NCBI GenBank assembly: GCA_000497835.1
Contig: KI547173.1
Span: 83,257 to 147,256 of the forward strand
Direction of reading: 5' to 3'
Length of the DNA stretch: 64,000 nt
Source: a gamma proteobacterium L18
GTDB taxonomy: Bacteria; Pseudomonadota; Gammaproteobacteria; Pseudomonadales; Pseudomonadaceae
How positions within the stretch are numbered: position 1 is the stretch's first letter; every line of letters begins with the position of its first letter. Both the position numbers and the translations under genes were made by a program. Of this stretch, positions 33,427 to 41,987 are shown piece by piece. The notes under the pieces are model-generated. The model saw only the letters and a list, made by a program, of their open reading frames with translations. It did no database searches and was not told where the DNA came from.

Positions 33427-35337
33427 ATGCATCGTTCGATTGCCACCGTCTCCCTGAGCGGTACCCTGCCGGAAAAACTCGAAGCCATCGCCGCGGCGGG
33501 GTTCGACGGCGTCGAGATTTTCGAAAACGATTTGCTGTACTACGACGGCAGCCCTCGTGAGATCCGCCAGATGTGCGCTGATCTGGGCATCGCCATCACC
33601 CTGTTCCAGCCGTTCCGTGATTTCGAAGGCTGCCGCCGCGACCGTCTGGCCCGCAACATCGAACGTGCAGAACGCAAGTTTGACCTGATGCAGGAACTGG
33701 GCACCGACCTGGTGCTGGTGTGCAGCAACGCCTCGGCCGACTCGGTGGGCGACCGCCAGATCCTGATCGACGACCTGCACCTGCTGGCCGAACACGCCGG
33801 CAAGCGCGACCTGCGCATCGGCTATGAAGCCCTGGCATGGGGCAAGCACGTCAACACCTACCAGCAGGTCTGGGACATCGTCAAAGCCGCCGACCACCCT
33901 AACCTGGGCGTGCTGCTGGACAGCTTCCACACCCTGTCGCTGAAAGGCGACCCGGCGGCCATCGCCGACATTCCCGGCGACAAGATCTTCTTCGTGCAGA
34001 TGGCCGACGCGCCGATCCTGAACATGGACGTGCTGGAGTGGAGCCGCCACTTCCGCTGCTTCCCGGGCCAGGGCGAGTTCGACCTGCCAGGTTTCCTGGC
34101 GCCGATCATCAAGTCCGGCTACACCGGCCCGCTGTCGCTGGAAATCTTCAACGACGGCTTCCGCGCCGCACCGCCGCGCGCCAACGCCGCCGATGGTCTG
34201 CGTTCGCTGCTGTACCTTGAGGAAAAAACCCGCAAGCTGCTGGAAAAGGAAGCAACCCCGGTTCCCAACCTGGACATCCTGTTCTCGCCGCCCGAGGCCG
34301 AGCAGTACGATGGCGTCGAGTTCCTGGAATTCGCCGTCGACGAAGCCCAGGGTGCCAAGCTGGGCAACTGGCTGGAGCAACTGGGCTTCGCCAAGGCCGG
34401 CCAGCACAAGTCCAAGGCCGTGAGCCTGATGCGTCAGGGCGACATCAACCTGATCCTCAACTCCGAGCCGTACTCGTTCGCCCACAACTTCTTCGAGTCC
34501 CACGGCCCGTCGCTGTGCGCCACCGCCATCCGCGTGAAAGACAGCGCCAAGGCGCTGGAACGGGCCGTGGCCTACAAAGGCCAGCCGTTCCGTGGCCTGG
34601 TAGGCCCCAACGAGCGTGAGCTGGCCGCCGTGCGCGCCCCCGATGGCAGCCTGATCTACCTGGTGGACCAGGACGACCAGGGCCGCACCATCTACGACAC
34701 CGACTTCAGCATCCAGGACGTCAAGCCGAGCGCCCTGGGCCTCAAGCGCATCGACCACATGGCCATGGCCCTGCCGCCGGACAACCTGGACAACTGGACG
34801 CTGTTCTACAAGAGCCTGCTGGACTTCACCGCCGACGACGAAGTGGTGCTGCCTGACCCGTATGGCCTGGTGAAAAGCCGCGCCATCCGCAGCCGCGACA
34901 GCTCCATCCGCCTGCCGCTGAACATCTCGGAGAACCGCAACACGGCCATCTCCCACGCGCTGTCCACCTACCGTGGCTCGGGCGTGCACCACATCGCCTT
35001 CGATTGCGACGACATCTTCGCCGCCGTCACCAAGGCCAAGGAGGCGGGCCTGGCGCTGCTGGACATCCCGCTCAACTACTACGACGACCTGGCCGCACGC
35101 TTCGACTTCGACGACGAGTTCCTCAGCGAGCTGGCCTACTACAACGTGCTCTACGACCGTGATGCCAACGGCGGCGAGCTGTTCCACGTGTACACCGAAC
35201 CCTTCGAAGACCGCTTCTTCTTCGAAATCATCCAGCGTCGCAATGGTTATGCCGGCTACGGTGCGGCAAACGTGGCGGTGCGTCTGGCAGCCATGGCCAA
35301 GGCGCGCAGCAAGGGTGTTCGTCACGCCAAATTGTAA
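33427..35337 (+). CDS. quiC: 3-dehydroshikimate dehydratase fused to HPPD-like VOC domain
   Basis: A 636-aa fusion. Residues 1-285 are a xylose-isomerase-like TIM barrel with metal ligands Glu 134, Asp 165, Gln 191 and Glu 239, the positions known for Pseudomonas QuiC1. It converts 3-dehydroshikimate to protocatechuate. Residues 290-636 are a 4-hydroxyphenylpyruvate dioxygenase-like pair of VOC domains with the metal triad His 444, His 522, Glu 600 intact; the reaction of this half is not established. The product feeds PcaHG. The ATG has GGAG at 33,416-33,419. It is the first gene after a regulated divergent promoter. Confidence 0.93.
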   Translation: MHRSIATVSLSGTLPEKLEAIAAAGFDGVEIFENDLLYYDGSPREIRQMCADLGIAITLFQPFRDFEGCRRDRLARNIERAERKFDLMQELGTDLVLVCSNASADSVGDRQILIDDLHLLAEHAGKRDLRIGYEALAWGKHVNTYQQVWDIVKAADHPNLGVLLDSFHTLSLKGDPAAIADIPGDKIFFVQMADAPILNMDVLEWSRHFRCFPGQGEFDLPGFLAPIIKSGYTGPLSLEIFNDGFRAAPPRANAADGLRSLLYLEEKTRKLLEKEATPVPNLDILFSPPEAEQYDGVEFLEFAVDEAQGAKLGNWLEQLGFAKAGQHKSKAVSLMRQGDINLILNSEPYSFAHNFFESHGPSLCATAIRVKDSAKALERAVAYKGQPFRGLVGPNERELAAVRAPDGSLIYLVDQDDQGRTIYDTDFSIQDVKPSALGLKRIDHMAMALPPDNLDNWTLFYKSLLDFTADDEVVLPDPYGLVKSRAIRSRDSSIRLPLNISENRNTAISHALSTYRGSGVHHIAFDCDDIFAAVTKAKEAGLALLDIPLNYYDDLAARFDFDDEFLSELAYYNVLYDRDANGGELFHVYTEPFEDRFFFEIIQRRNGYAGYGAANVAVRLAAMAKARSKGVRHAKL

Positions 35338-35448
35338 CCATTTGTAGGCAACTGCAAGCCTTTGGTTGTATACCGGGGCTTGCAGGCTTCCTTCACAACG
35401 CTGGCCGCTCCATAATTGCCGCTGTTTAACGATGGCCGTGAGCCCAGA

Positions 35449-36120
35449 ATGACAACAATGACAGAACGCTCCGTGGATACCGCTGAAGCCGCACCACGCA
35501 AGAGCCGCAAGAACAACCCCGAGAAAACCCGCGAGAACATCCTGCAGGCGGCAATCGCCGAGTTCGTTCAGCAGGGCCTGGCCGGTGCCCGGGTAGACGC
35601 CATTGCCGAGCGTACGCAAACCTCCAAACGCATGATCTATTACTACTTCGGCAGCAAGGAACAGCTGTACGTCGAAGTACTGGAAAAACTCTACGGCGAC
35701 ATCCGCAGCACCGAGGTGGACCTGCACCTGGGCGAGCTGGCGCCATGCGAAGGTATCCGCCGCCTGGTGGAATTCACCTTCGATCACCACGATCGCAACG
35801 TCGACTTCGTGCGCATTGTCTGTAACGAAAACATGCACAAAGGCGAGTACATCAAGCAATCCTCGGCGATTCGCGCGATGAACAAGACCGTGCTGCATGC
35901 CCTCGACGAAGTGCTGGAGCGTGGCGCCAAAAGCGGCCTGTTCCGCCAGGGCCTGGACGCGCTGGACGTGCACCTGCTGATCAGCTCGTTCTGCTTCTAC
36001 CGTGTGTCCAACAAGCACACCTTCGGCGAAATCTTCCAGATCGACTTCAGTGACGAGCAGCACAAGGTGCGTCATCGCGAGATGATCGTGGAGACGGTGC
36101 TGCGCTTTCTGAAGCCCTGA
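35449..36120 (+). CDS. TetR-family regulator, probable controller of quinate/shikimate genes
   Basis: A 223-aa repressor. Residues about 25-72 form the TetR helix-turn-helix (ENILQAAIAEFVQQGLAGAR, then QTSKRMIYYYFGSKEQLY). The C-terminal ligand domain (about 90-220) ends in RHREMIVETVLRFLKP. It starts 111 bases after quiC, and a palindrome of TetR type lies at the quiC/MFS and aroQ promoters, so autologous control by a pathway intermediate is likely. The start is taken as ATG 35,449; ATG 35,458 is possible. The 3' end overlaps the convergent flavoprotein gene by 74 bases. Confidence 0.85.
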   Translation: MTTMTERSVDTAEAAPRKSRKNNPEKTRENILQAAIAEFVQQGLAGARVDAIAERTQTSKRMIYYYFGSKEQLYVEVLEKLYGDIRSTEVDLHLGELAPCEGIRRLVEFTFDHHDRNVDFVRIVCNENMHKGEYIKQSSAIRAMNKTVLHALDEVLERGAKSGLFRQGLDALDVHLLISSFCFYRVSNKHTFGEIFQIDFSDEQHKVRHREMIVETVLRFLKP

Positions 36121-37855
36121 GTGGTGCCTGCGCCAGGCTCAGGCCGGCCAGGTAACCGAAGGTCAACGCCGGCCCCAGGGTGATGCCACCGCTGGGGTAA
36201 TGGCCGGCCATGATGCTGGCCATGTCGTTGCCCACCGCATAAAGCCCGTTGATGACCTGACCTTGGGTATCCAGTACCCGAGCCTGGCTATCCGCGGCCA
36301 GCCCGGCGAAGGTGCCCAGGCTGCCGGGTTCCAGCTTTACCGCGTAATACGGCCCCGTGCGCAGCTCGCCCAGTGACGGGTTGGGGGCGTGCAGCACTTC
36401 GCCCTGGGCACGGTTGTAGGCGGATGCGCCGCGCTGGAATTCATCGTCCCGCCCGGCCTGGGCGCCCTTGTTGAAGTTATCCACAGTACACTGCAATTGC
36501 GCGGCGTCGATGCCGCAGCGTTCGGCCAATTGCGCCAACGTGCGACCCTTGCGCAGGTAGCCCTGGCGTTGCAGGCCCCAGTTGAGAAATGGGAACGGTC
36601 GCGCTGCGCCCAGGCCGTAGCGGCGTTGGGCGCGGTGGTCGCAGATCAGCCAGCAGTGCGGCTGGCGGGTGTGGGGCAGGGCGGCGAACAATGCCTGCAT
36701 GAAATCGTGATAGGAGTCGGCTTCGTTGGTGAAGCGGCGGCCGTTGTCCAGCACGGCGATGAAGCCGGGTTTGGCGCGGTCCAGCAGGTGGGGGAACGCG
36801 GCGCGCCCTTCCCGAGCTTCGCCCGGTCCCACAGGAGTACTGCGATCCATGTGGGACCGAGCGAAGCTCGGGAAGGCAGCGCCACGGACTACTTTGGACA
36901 CAGGCGCCCAAGCCGCCGCATGAGCCAGCTTCGGCACTACCCCTCCCGCCTGCTCGCCCAACCGCAACCCATCCCCCGCGTTTTCCACAGGCGCCGCCGA
37001 CAGATGATTGTCGTGCCCGAACAGTGAAGCGATCCGCTGCCGGTCGTGGGCAAACCCGCCCGCTGCCAGCACCACCCCCCGACGCGCCCGAACCTGGCCT
37101 GTGGACAACTGTGCCCCCACCACCCGGGCGCCTTCGCACAGCAAGCCATGCGCAGCGGCGCCGGTGCGCAGCTCCACCCCCACATCCAAGGCGCTGCGCA
37201 GCAACCGCGCCACCAGCGCATTGCCGTTCACCAGGTGCATCCCGCGCCCATGCACCACGCGATCACGCCAATGCCGCAACAACCGCCCCGCCACGTACAC
37301 CGCTGAACGCAGCGAACGCGTGGCATTGAAGAAATGCGCCAGGTCCACGCCACCGGCAATGCCCATGCCGCCCAGGCTGATCAGGTCCAGCGGTGGCCGC
37401 AGCCGCTGCAGCCACGGCCCCAGCAGGCGACCGTCGAAGGGTTGGGCACACAATGAGCGCCCACCACTGGCGGCCCCCGGCGAGGCGTGCATGTCGGGCA
37501 TGCGGCTGCCGGAATGGAACTGCACCTGGGTGTGCTGCTGGAAGAACTCGACCATTTGCGGCGCCTGTTGCAGGTAGGTCTGCAGGCGCTCGTCGAGCAC
37601 GTCGGTGTGCAATTCGTGGCGTAGATAGGTGTCCACCGCACCGGGCGTTTCCGACTGCCCATCGGCCACCGCCAGCGGGTTGCCCGGCACCCACAACCAA
37701 CCGCCGGACCAGGCGCTGGTGCCGCCCAGTTGATGATGCTTTTCGGCGACGATCACCTTCAGCCCCTGATGGGCGGCGGTCACGGCAGCGGCCAGCCCTG
37801 AGGCGCCCGAACCAATGACCAGAACATCGCAGTCGTACAAATCGGAAGCGCTCAT
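36047..37855 (-). CDS. FAD-dependent oxidoreductase, KstD/fumarate-reductase flavoprotein type, with in-frame REP insertion
   Basis: A 602-aa flavoprotein. FAD motif VLVIGSGASGLAAAVTAA (12-29) and GGTSAWSGGWLWVPG are typical of the ketosteroid 1-dehydrogenase/fumarate reductase flavoprotein group; near the C-terminus is YAVGNDMASIMAGHYPSGG. Relative to the paralogue at 38,401-40,128 it has about 24 extra residues near position 340-365 (PVGPGEAREG and neighbours), and these are encoded by a REP doublet (36,807-36,876). The frame is kept, so a product is possible. The C-terminal tail after LAGLSLAQ runs into the tetR gene on the other strand. Function unknown; oxidation of an alicyclic ketone from the shikimate branch is a guess from context. 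Confidence 0.75.
   Translation of the reverse strand: MSASDLYDCDVLVIGSGASGLAAAVTAAHQGLKVIVAEKHHQLGGTSAWSGGWLWVPGNPLAVADGQSETPGAVDTYLRHELHTDVLDERLQTYLQQAPQMVEFFQQHTQVQFHSGSRMPDMHASPGAASGGRSLCAQPFDGRLLGPWLQRLRPPLDLISLGGMGIAGGVDLAHFFNATRSLRSAVYVAGRLLRHWRDRVVHGRGMHLVNGNALVARLLRSALDVGVELRTGAAAHGLLCEGARVVGAQLSTGQVRARRGVVLAAGGFAHDRQRIASLFGHDNHLSAAPVENAGDGLRLGEQAGGVVPKLAHAAAWAPVSKVVRGAAFPSFARSHMDRSTPVGPGEAREGRAAFPHLLDRAKPGFIAVLDNGRRFTNEADSYHDFMQALFAALPHTRQPHCWLICDHRAQRRYGLGAARPFPFLNWGLQRQGYLRKGRTLAQLAERCGIDAAQLQCTVDNFNKGAQAGRDDEFQRGASAYNRAQGEVLHAPNPSLGELRTGPYYAVKLEPGSLGTFAGLAADSQARVLDTQGQVINGLYAVGNDMASIMAGHYPSGGITLGPALTFGYLAGLSLAQAPLRASESAAPSPRSSRDDAPCAARH
36807..36876. repeat. REP doublet, type C, inside the flavoprotein coding sequence
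   Basis: CTTCCCGAGCTTCGCCCGGT and its inverted partner at 36,851-36,875 match the intergenic type C doublets at 25,691 and 41,887. It lies entirely within an open frame and adds residues in frame without a stop. Confidence 0.9.
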
Positions 37856-37892
37856 GGCAGCCCTTTCAAATTGTTTTTCAGCTTTCGGGCGC

Positions 37893-38063
37893 CATCGCGA
37901 GCAAGCTTTGCTCCCACAGTGCCAAGGCTCGCATCGGTGGTTGCCTTGGGGCTGCGGGAGCTGGTGAACCTCCAAGGCTTGCCCGAAACCGTAGAATCTC
38001 CCTCGGTGTAAAGCCATATATCAGTGTTCGCTTCACACTGTGGGAGCAAAGCTTGCTCGCGAT
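37893..38063. repeat. REP doublet, type B, with long spacer
   Basis: Outward-separated type B units at 37,893-37,920 and 38,037-38,063, with about 115 bases of unrelated sequence between. It fills the gap between the NIPSNAP and flavoprotein genes, which point the same way, and could cut or stabilise the operon transcript here. Confidence 0.85.
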
Positions 38064-38075
38064 GAGGGCGCCGCG

Positions 38076-38396
38076 TTACTTGAGCGGCGAAAACGCCGTA
38101 GGCCGCATCATCCGCGACTCCAGCTTCACCACCGCATCCAGCTCCTTGTTCTTGCGGCTGAACTCCATCCAGCGGCTGTCCGCCGCCATCGCCGTGCGGC
38201 GGGCCATGCGATCGTCCAGGCTTTTCCAGGCCCAGATATGCACCACCTGGTTGACGTCGCCGATTTCGGTGGTGAAGAAGCCGATCAACTGGCCCAGGTG
38301 CTCGGTCTGCACCGCCAGCGCGTCGCTGTGGTACAGCGCCAGCCAGTCGGCCAGCTTGGTGGGTTTGAGGGTGTAGGTGCGCAATTCGTAGAACAT
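38076..38396 (-). CDS. NIPSNAP family protein
   Basis: A 106-aa single NIPSNAP domain of the dimeric ferredoxin-like fold: MFYELRTYTLKPTKLADWLA at the start, then GFFTTEIGDVNQVVHIWAW and SRWMEF. Bacterial members often accompany catabolic oxidoreductases and may act as small monooxygenases or isomerases; none is proven for this context. It begins four bases after the stop of the upstream flavoprotein gene, so it is in the same operon. Confidence 0.85.
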   Translation of the reverse strand: MFYELRTYTLKPTKLADWLALYHSDALAVQTEHLGQLIGFFTTEIGDVNQVVHIWAWKSLDDRMARRTAMAADSRWMEFSRKNKELDAVVKLESRMMRPTAFSPLK

Positions 38397-38400
38397 GGGG

Positions 38401-40128
38401 TCAAGCCTCTTGTGTGGCGTGGGTGCCGCTGCGCAAGCGCTGGGCGACGTGGGTAGCGGCGATGTAGCCGAAAGTCAGGCCCGGGCCGATGGTGATGCCG
38501 GGGCCGGGGTAGGTGCCGTCCATGATCGAGTTCATGTCATTGCCGGCCGCGTACAGGCCGGGGATCGGCTGGCCTTGCTGGTCGAGCACAGTGGCGTTGG
38601 CGTCGGTGACCAGCCCGCGTGCCGAACCCAGGTCGCCGGTCTCGATGCGGATGGCGTAGAACGGCGGCCGGGTCAGCGGCGCCAGACACGGGTTGGGGCG
38701 GTGGTGCGGGTCGCCCAGGGAAAGGTTGTAGCTGTTGCCGCCCTTGGCGAACTGGCTGTCGGTGCCGGCCAGGGCGTCGGCGTTGTGCTGGCGCAGGGTA
38801 GCGGCCAGGCCCTTGGGATCGACGCCGATCAGGTGTGCCAATTGTTCAGGGCTGTCGGCGCGCAGCAAATAACCCGCCTCGATCAGCGCGCTGTTATCCA
38901 CAGGCTTGGGCCGCGCCAGGCCCATGCCGTACGCGTTCAAGGCCTGGGCGTCGGCGATCAGCCAGCACGGCGCGTTGCCCTGCGCCTGCATGGCCTGGAC
39001 GAAGCAGTGGTAGGAGTTTGACTCGTTGACGAAGCGCTGGCCTGCGCGGTTCACCGCGATGATGCCTGGTTTGGCGCGGTCGGTGACCAGGTGCGGGAAG
39101 CGCTCGACGTCACCGTTGGCGTGGCGCAATTGCGACACCGGCGCCCAGAAGAAGTCTGCCGCCAACCCCTCACCCAACTGGGCACCTACCGCCTTGGCCA
39201 GGGCCAGGCTGTCGCCGTTGTTGGTGGGCGGGGACATGGTCAGGTGGCCGCTGCCAGTGGCCGGGCGGCGCTGCCCGGCATCGGCAGCCGCGGCAAAGCC
39301 ACCGGCTGCGCACACCACGCCGCCACGTGCCTGTACCCGCAGGGTCCGGCCTTCGTGGCGAATCGTCAGGCCGGTGACGACACCGTTGTCGATCACCAGC
39401 GATTGCGCCTGGGCGTTCAGCCACAACTGCACGCCTTTTTCGAACGCCGTGGTGGCCAGTCGCGCGATCAGGGCATTGCCCACCGTCAGTCGGGTGCCAC
39501 GTTCATGGCGCAGGCGATCGCGGCCGTAACGCGCCATCAGTTTCACGCAGTGCCACAGCGAACGCGGCGAACGCCGGAAGCTGAGGAAGTGCTGGATATC
39601 CACGCGGTTGACCATCATCCCGCCGAACAGCAGCATCCCTGCCGGTGGTTTGCGCAGGTGCTTGAATGCCGCGCCCAGACGGCGGCCGTCGTACTCGACC
39701 ATCTCCAACGCCCGCCCGGTGTCGGTGGCGCCCGGTTCGTCGGGGTAGTAATCGGGCGAGAAAGGGCGCAGGGCATATTTCAGCTCGCTGTGGCTTTCCA
39801 GATAACGCAACGCCTCGGCGCCACGCTCGATGTAGGCGTCGATCAACTCGGCGCGGTAGCCGCGGCCGATGGTGGTTTTCAGGTAGGTGCGCACGGCGTC
39901 GGCGCTGTCCGTGACGCCAGCCGCGCAAGCCTGGTCGGTGCCGTAGACCCACACGGCACCGCCCGAGATGGCCGAGGTGCCGCCGAAGGTGTCGGCCTTT
40001 TCCACCAGCAGCACGCTCAGGCCACGGCAGGCCGCCGTGGTGGCAGCAGCGAAGCCTGCGGCGCCACTGCCCAGCACCACCAGATCGAAATCATGGGTCC
40101 AGCCCGGTGAAGGTACGGGTGCGTTCAT
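38401..40128 (-). CDS. FAD-dependent oxidoreductase, KstD/fumarate-reductase flavoprotein type
   Basis: A 575-aa flavoprotein, paralogous to the product of 36,047-37,855. FAD motif DLVVLGSGAAGFAAATTAA (15-33), GGTSAISGGAVWVYG, the conserved NRAGQRFVNES region and the C-terminal GLYAAGNDMNSIMDGTYPGP. The group includes 3-ketosteroid delta-1-dehydrogenases and flavin fumarate reductases. It lies 10 bases after the shikimate dehydrogenase-like gene and four bases before the NIPSNAP gene. A substrate derived from dehydroshikimate is plausible from context but not shown by the sequence. Confidence 0.82.
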   Translation of the reverse strand: MNAPVPSPGWTHDFDLVVLGSGAAGFAAATTAACRGLSVLLVEKADTFGGTSAISGGAVWVYGTDQACAAGVTDSADAVRTYLKTTIGRGYRAELIDAYIERGAEALRYLESHSELKYALRPFSPDYYPDEPGATDTGRALEMVEYDGRRLGAAFKHLRKPPAGMLLFGGMMVNRVDIQHFLSFRRSPRSLWHCVKLMARYGRDRLRHERGTRLTVGNALIARLATTAFEKGVQLWLNAQAQSLVIDNGVVTGLTIRHEGRTLRVQARGGVVCAAGGFAAAADAGQRRPATGSGHLTMSPPTNNGDSLALAKAVGAQLGEGLAADFFWAPVSQLRHANGDVERFPHLVTDRAKPGIIAVNRAGQRFVNESNSYHCFVQAMQAQGNAPCWLIADAQALNAYGMGLARPKPVDNSALIEAGYLLRADSPEQLAHLIGVDPKGLAATLRQHNADALAGTDSQFAKGGNSYNLSLGDPHHRPNPCLAPLTRPPFYAIRIETGDLGSARGLVTDANATVLDQQGQPIPGLYAAGNDMNSIMDGTYPGPGITIGPGLTFGYIAATHVAQRLRSGTHATQEA

Positions 40129-40138
40129 GGCGGGCTCC

Positions 40139-40948
40139 TCAGGCGTCTTCCGGGGTCACGCCCATGAAGGCGCCCAGGTTGCCCATCTGCGCCCTGGCCA
40201 TTTCCGGGCCGGTCTGGATGCGGCAGCCCTGCGCCTTGGCCTGGGCCAGCAGGGGGGTGATCTGCGGCGAGGTCACCACGTCGGCGACCAGGGTATGCGG
40301 GCGCAAGGTGGCGACCTGGTCTGTGGGCAGTGACATCTGCCCGGTGTCGCCCATGCCCACGGGCGTGGCGTTGACCACCAGATCGAAGGCGCTCAGGTCA
40401 GTGTAGGTGGCCTGCACGTCCAGGCTTGGGAAGGCCTTGAGCAGCACGCCTTGCAGGGCTTCGACCTGCGGCTGACGCATGTCCACCAGCGACAGATGCT
40501 GTACGCCTTGTTCCGCCAGTGCGTAGGCAATTGCCGCGCCTACGCCGCCAGCACCCACCACCAGGGCACGCTTGCCGGTGGGGTGGAAGTCATGGGCTGC
40601 AGCAGCCTTGAGGAAGCCGGTGCCGTCCAGATGGTCGCCCACCAGGCGGCCGTCGGCCTCGCGGCGAATCACGTTGGCCATGCCCAGGGCGGCGGCGCGG
40701 TCCGTCAGCGCGTCCAGCAGTGGCGCCACGGCCTGTTTGTAGGGCACGGTCACCACGCAGCCGCGCAAGTTGTTCCAGCCGCGCAGGGTGTCGATGAAGG
40801 CCGGCAGCGCCTGGGCACCCAGGTCGATGGGCAGCATGGCGATATCGCGGTCGTTGTCGGCGAACCAGCGGTTGAAGTTTTCCGGGGATTTAACCTGGGC
40901 GATGGGCGTGCCGAGAATGGCCACCAACTGCGTCGAGCCGCGAATCAT
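40139..40948 (-). CDS. Shikimate dehydrogenase-like protein
   Basis: A 269-aa AroE-family NAD(P)-dependent oxidoreductase, probably interconverting shikimate or quinate and the 3-dehydro compound. The substrate domain has VKSPENFNRWF in the place of the usual S-x-S motif, the catalytic Lys in TVPYKQ, and the Asp in DHLDGTGF. The nucleotide domain has VVGAGGVGAAIAYAL. The divergence from AroE suggests a catabolic member rather than the biosynthetic enzyme. The ATG at 40,948 follows CAGGAGATCG; the longer frame is not used. It heads an operon with both flavoproteins and the NIPSNAP gene and is divergent from the IclR gene. Confidence 0.82.
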   Translation of the reverse strand: MIRGSTQLVAILGTPIAQVKSPENFNRWFADNDRDIAMLPIDLGAQALPAFIDTLRGWNNLRGCVVTVPYKQAVAPLLDALTDRAAALGMANVIRREADGRLVGDHLDGTGFLKAAAAHDFHPTGKRALVVGAGGVGAAIAYALAEQGVQHLSLVDMRQPQVEALQGVLLKAFPSLDVQATYTDLSAFDLVVNATPVGMGDTGQMSLPTDQVATLRPHTLVADVVTSPQITPLLAQAKAQGCRIQTGPEMARAQMGNLGAFMGVTPEDA

Positions 40949-41052
40949 GTCGATCTCCTGGACCGTTGTCTGTTGTTGTCGGTCCATGGTGCGGCGGGGG
41001 TGGAAAGGCGACAACGCGGCTGTCGGCGCTTTGGGTTGTTATTCGCGGGGGC

Positions 41053-41069
41053 ACTGCGATAATCGCAGT
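41053..41069. promoter_or_regulatory. Perfect 17-bp palindrome ACTGCGATAATCGCAGT, probable IclR operator
   Basis: Arms ACTGCGAT and ATCGCAGT around a single A, between the dehydrogenase (40,948, minus) and the IclR gene (41,100, plus), 31 bases before the latter. The core CGATAATCGCA recurs at 33,250-33,261 in front of quiC and the transporter. Confidence 0.7.
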
Positions 41070-41099
41070 CATCGTCGATATTTACTGTTCGGGGTTCTG

Positions 41100-41867
41100 A
41101 TGAAGCAACCGACCATCCATGACCGCGACTTGATCGTGGGCCTGCAGAAGGGCCTGGGGTTGATGCAGTTGTTCAGCGAGGACCATCCACGCCTGACCGT
41201 GCCGCTGGCGGCGACGCTGTCGGGCCTGACCCAAAGCGCGGCGCGGCGTTTTCTGCTGACCCTGGTGCATGAGCGTTTCGTGGAGACCGACGGCCGCCAG
41301 TACTGGCTGACCGCCAAGGCACTGCGCATTGGCCAAGCCTACGTTGATTCGGCGCAACTGCCGCGCATGCTGCGGCCGATCGTCGAGCAGGTGGCGCGGA
41401 CCACCCAGGAGCATGTATCGGTGGGCGTGCGCGATGATGACGACATCATTCACGTGGTTCGCAGCCGCTACAGCCACGTGTCGTCGTTGTCGATCCGGCC
41501 GGGTTCGCGTTTGCCGCTGTATTGCACGGCGAGTGGGCGGGTGTGGCTGGCGGCGCTGGAAGCGGCCGAGTTGCAGGCCTATCTGCAGCGTGTGGAATTG
41601 CGCGCGCTGACGCCTTACACCAAGACCACAATGGCGGCGCTGCAAGAGGAACTGGCGCGGGTGCGCGAGCAGGGCTTCTGCTGCGTGGACCAGGAATTCG
41701 AAGTAGGCATGGCCGTGTTGAGCGTGCCCCTGCGGGACCGCAAGGGCGAGCTGAAGGCGACGTTGTCGATTACCACCCAGGTGGCCAGGCTTAGCACCCA
41801 GGCCATGCAGCAGCGCTACCTGCCGGCGCTCTACGAAGCCCAGGCGCTGCTGCGCCCCGTGTTGTGA
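41100..41867 (+). CDS. IclR-family regulator (PcaR/PobR-like), probable controller of the shikimate catabolic operon
   Basis: A 255-aa regulator of the PcaR/PcaU/PobR branch of IclR proteins. Helix-turn-helix about 25-60 (VPLAATLSGLTQSAARRFLL), effector domain about 80-250 with LPLYCTASGRVWLAAL. Members of this branch respond to protocatechuate, beta-ketoadipate or hydroxybenzoate. The adjoining perfect palindrome and a related site at quiC suggest it controls its own gene, the divergent dehydrogenase-flavoprotein operon, and quiC/MFS. The ATG at 41,100 lacks a strong ribosome-binding site. Confidence 0.87.
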   Translation: MKQPTIHDRDLIVGLQKGLGLMQLFSEDHPRLTVPLAATLSGLTQSAARRFLLTLVHERFVETDGRQYWLTAKALRIGQAYVDSAQLPRMLRPIVEQVARTTQEHVSVGVRDDDDIIHVVRSRYSHVSSLSIRPGSRLPLYCTASGRVWLAALEAAELQAYLQRVELRALTPYTKTTMAALQEELARVREQGFCCVDQEFEVGMAVLSVPLRDRKGELKATLSITTQVARLSTQAMQQRYLPALYEAQALLRPVL

Positions 41868-41886
41868 TGCAGGGTTGCGGTTACCT

Positions 41887-41967
41887 CTGTGGGACCGGGC
41901 GAAGCTCGGGAAGCGACCGGCGCGGTGGTCGTGCTGTCCTCTTCCCGAGCTTCGCCCGGTCCCACAG
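41887..41967. repeat. REP doublet, type C
   Basis: Inverted type C pair (GTGGGACCGGGCGAAGCTCGG) between the convergent IclR and shikimate dehydrogenase genes; same units as at 25,691 and inside the gene at 36,807. Confidence 0.9.
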
Positions 41968-41987
41968 GTGGGTGACGTCGGGCGGGA

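Noticed and set aside
33391-36075. Antisense open frame of 894 codons opposite quiC and tetR
   Set aside because: It spans two real genes and their intergenic region, has low-complexity Gln/Val/Asp composition and no motifs.
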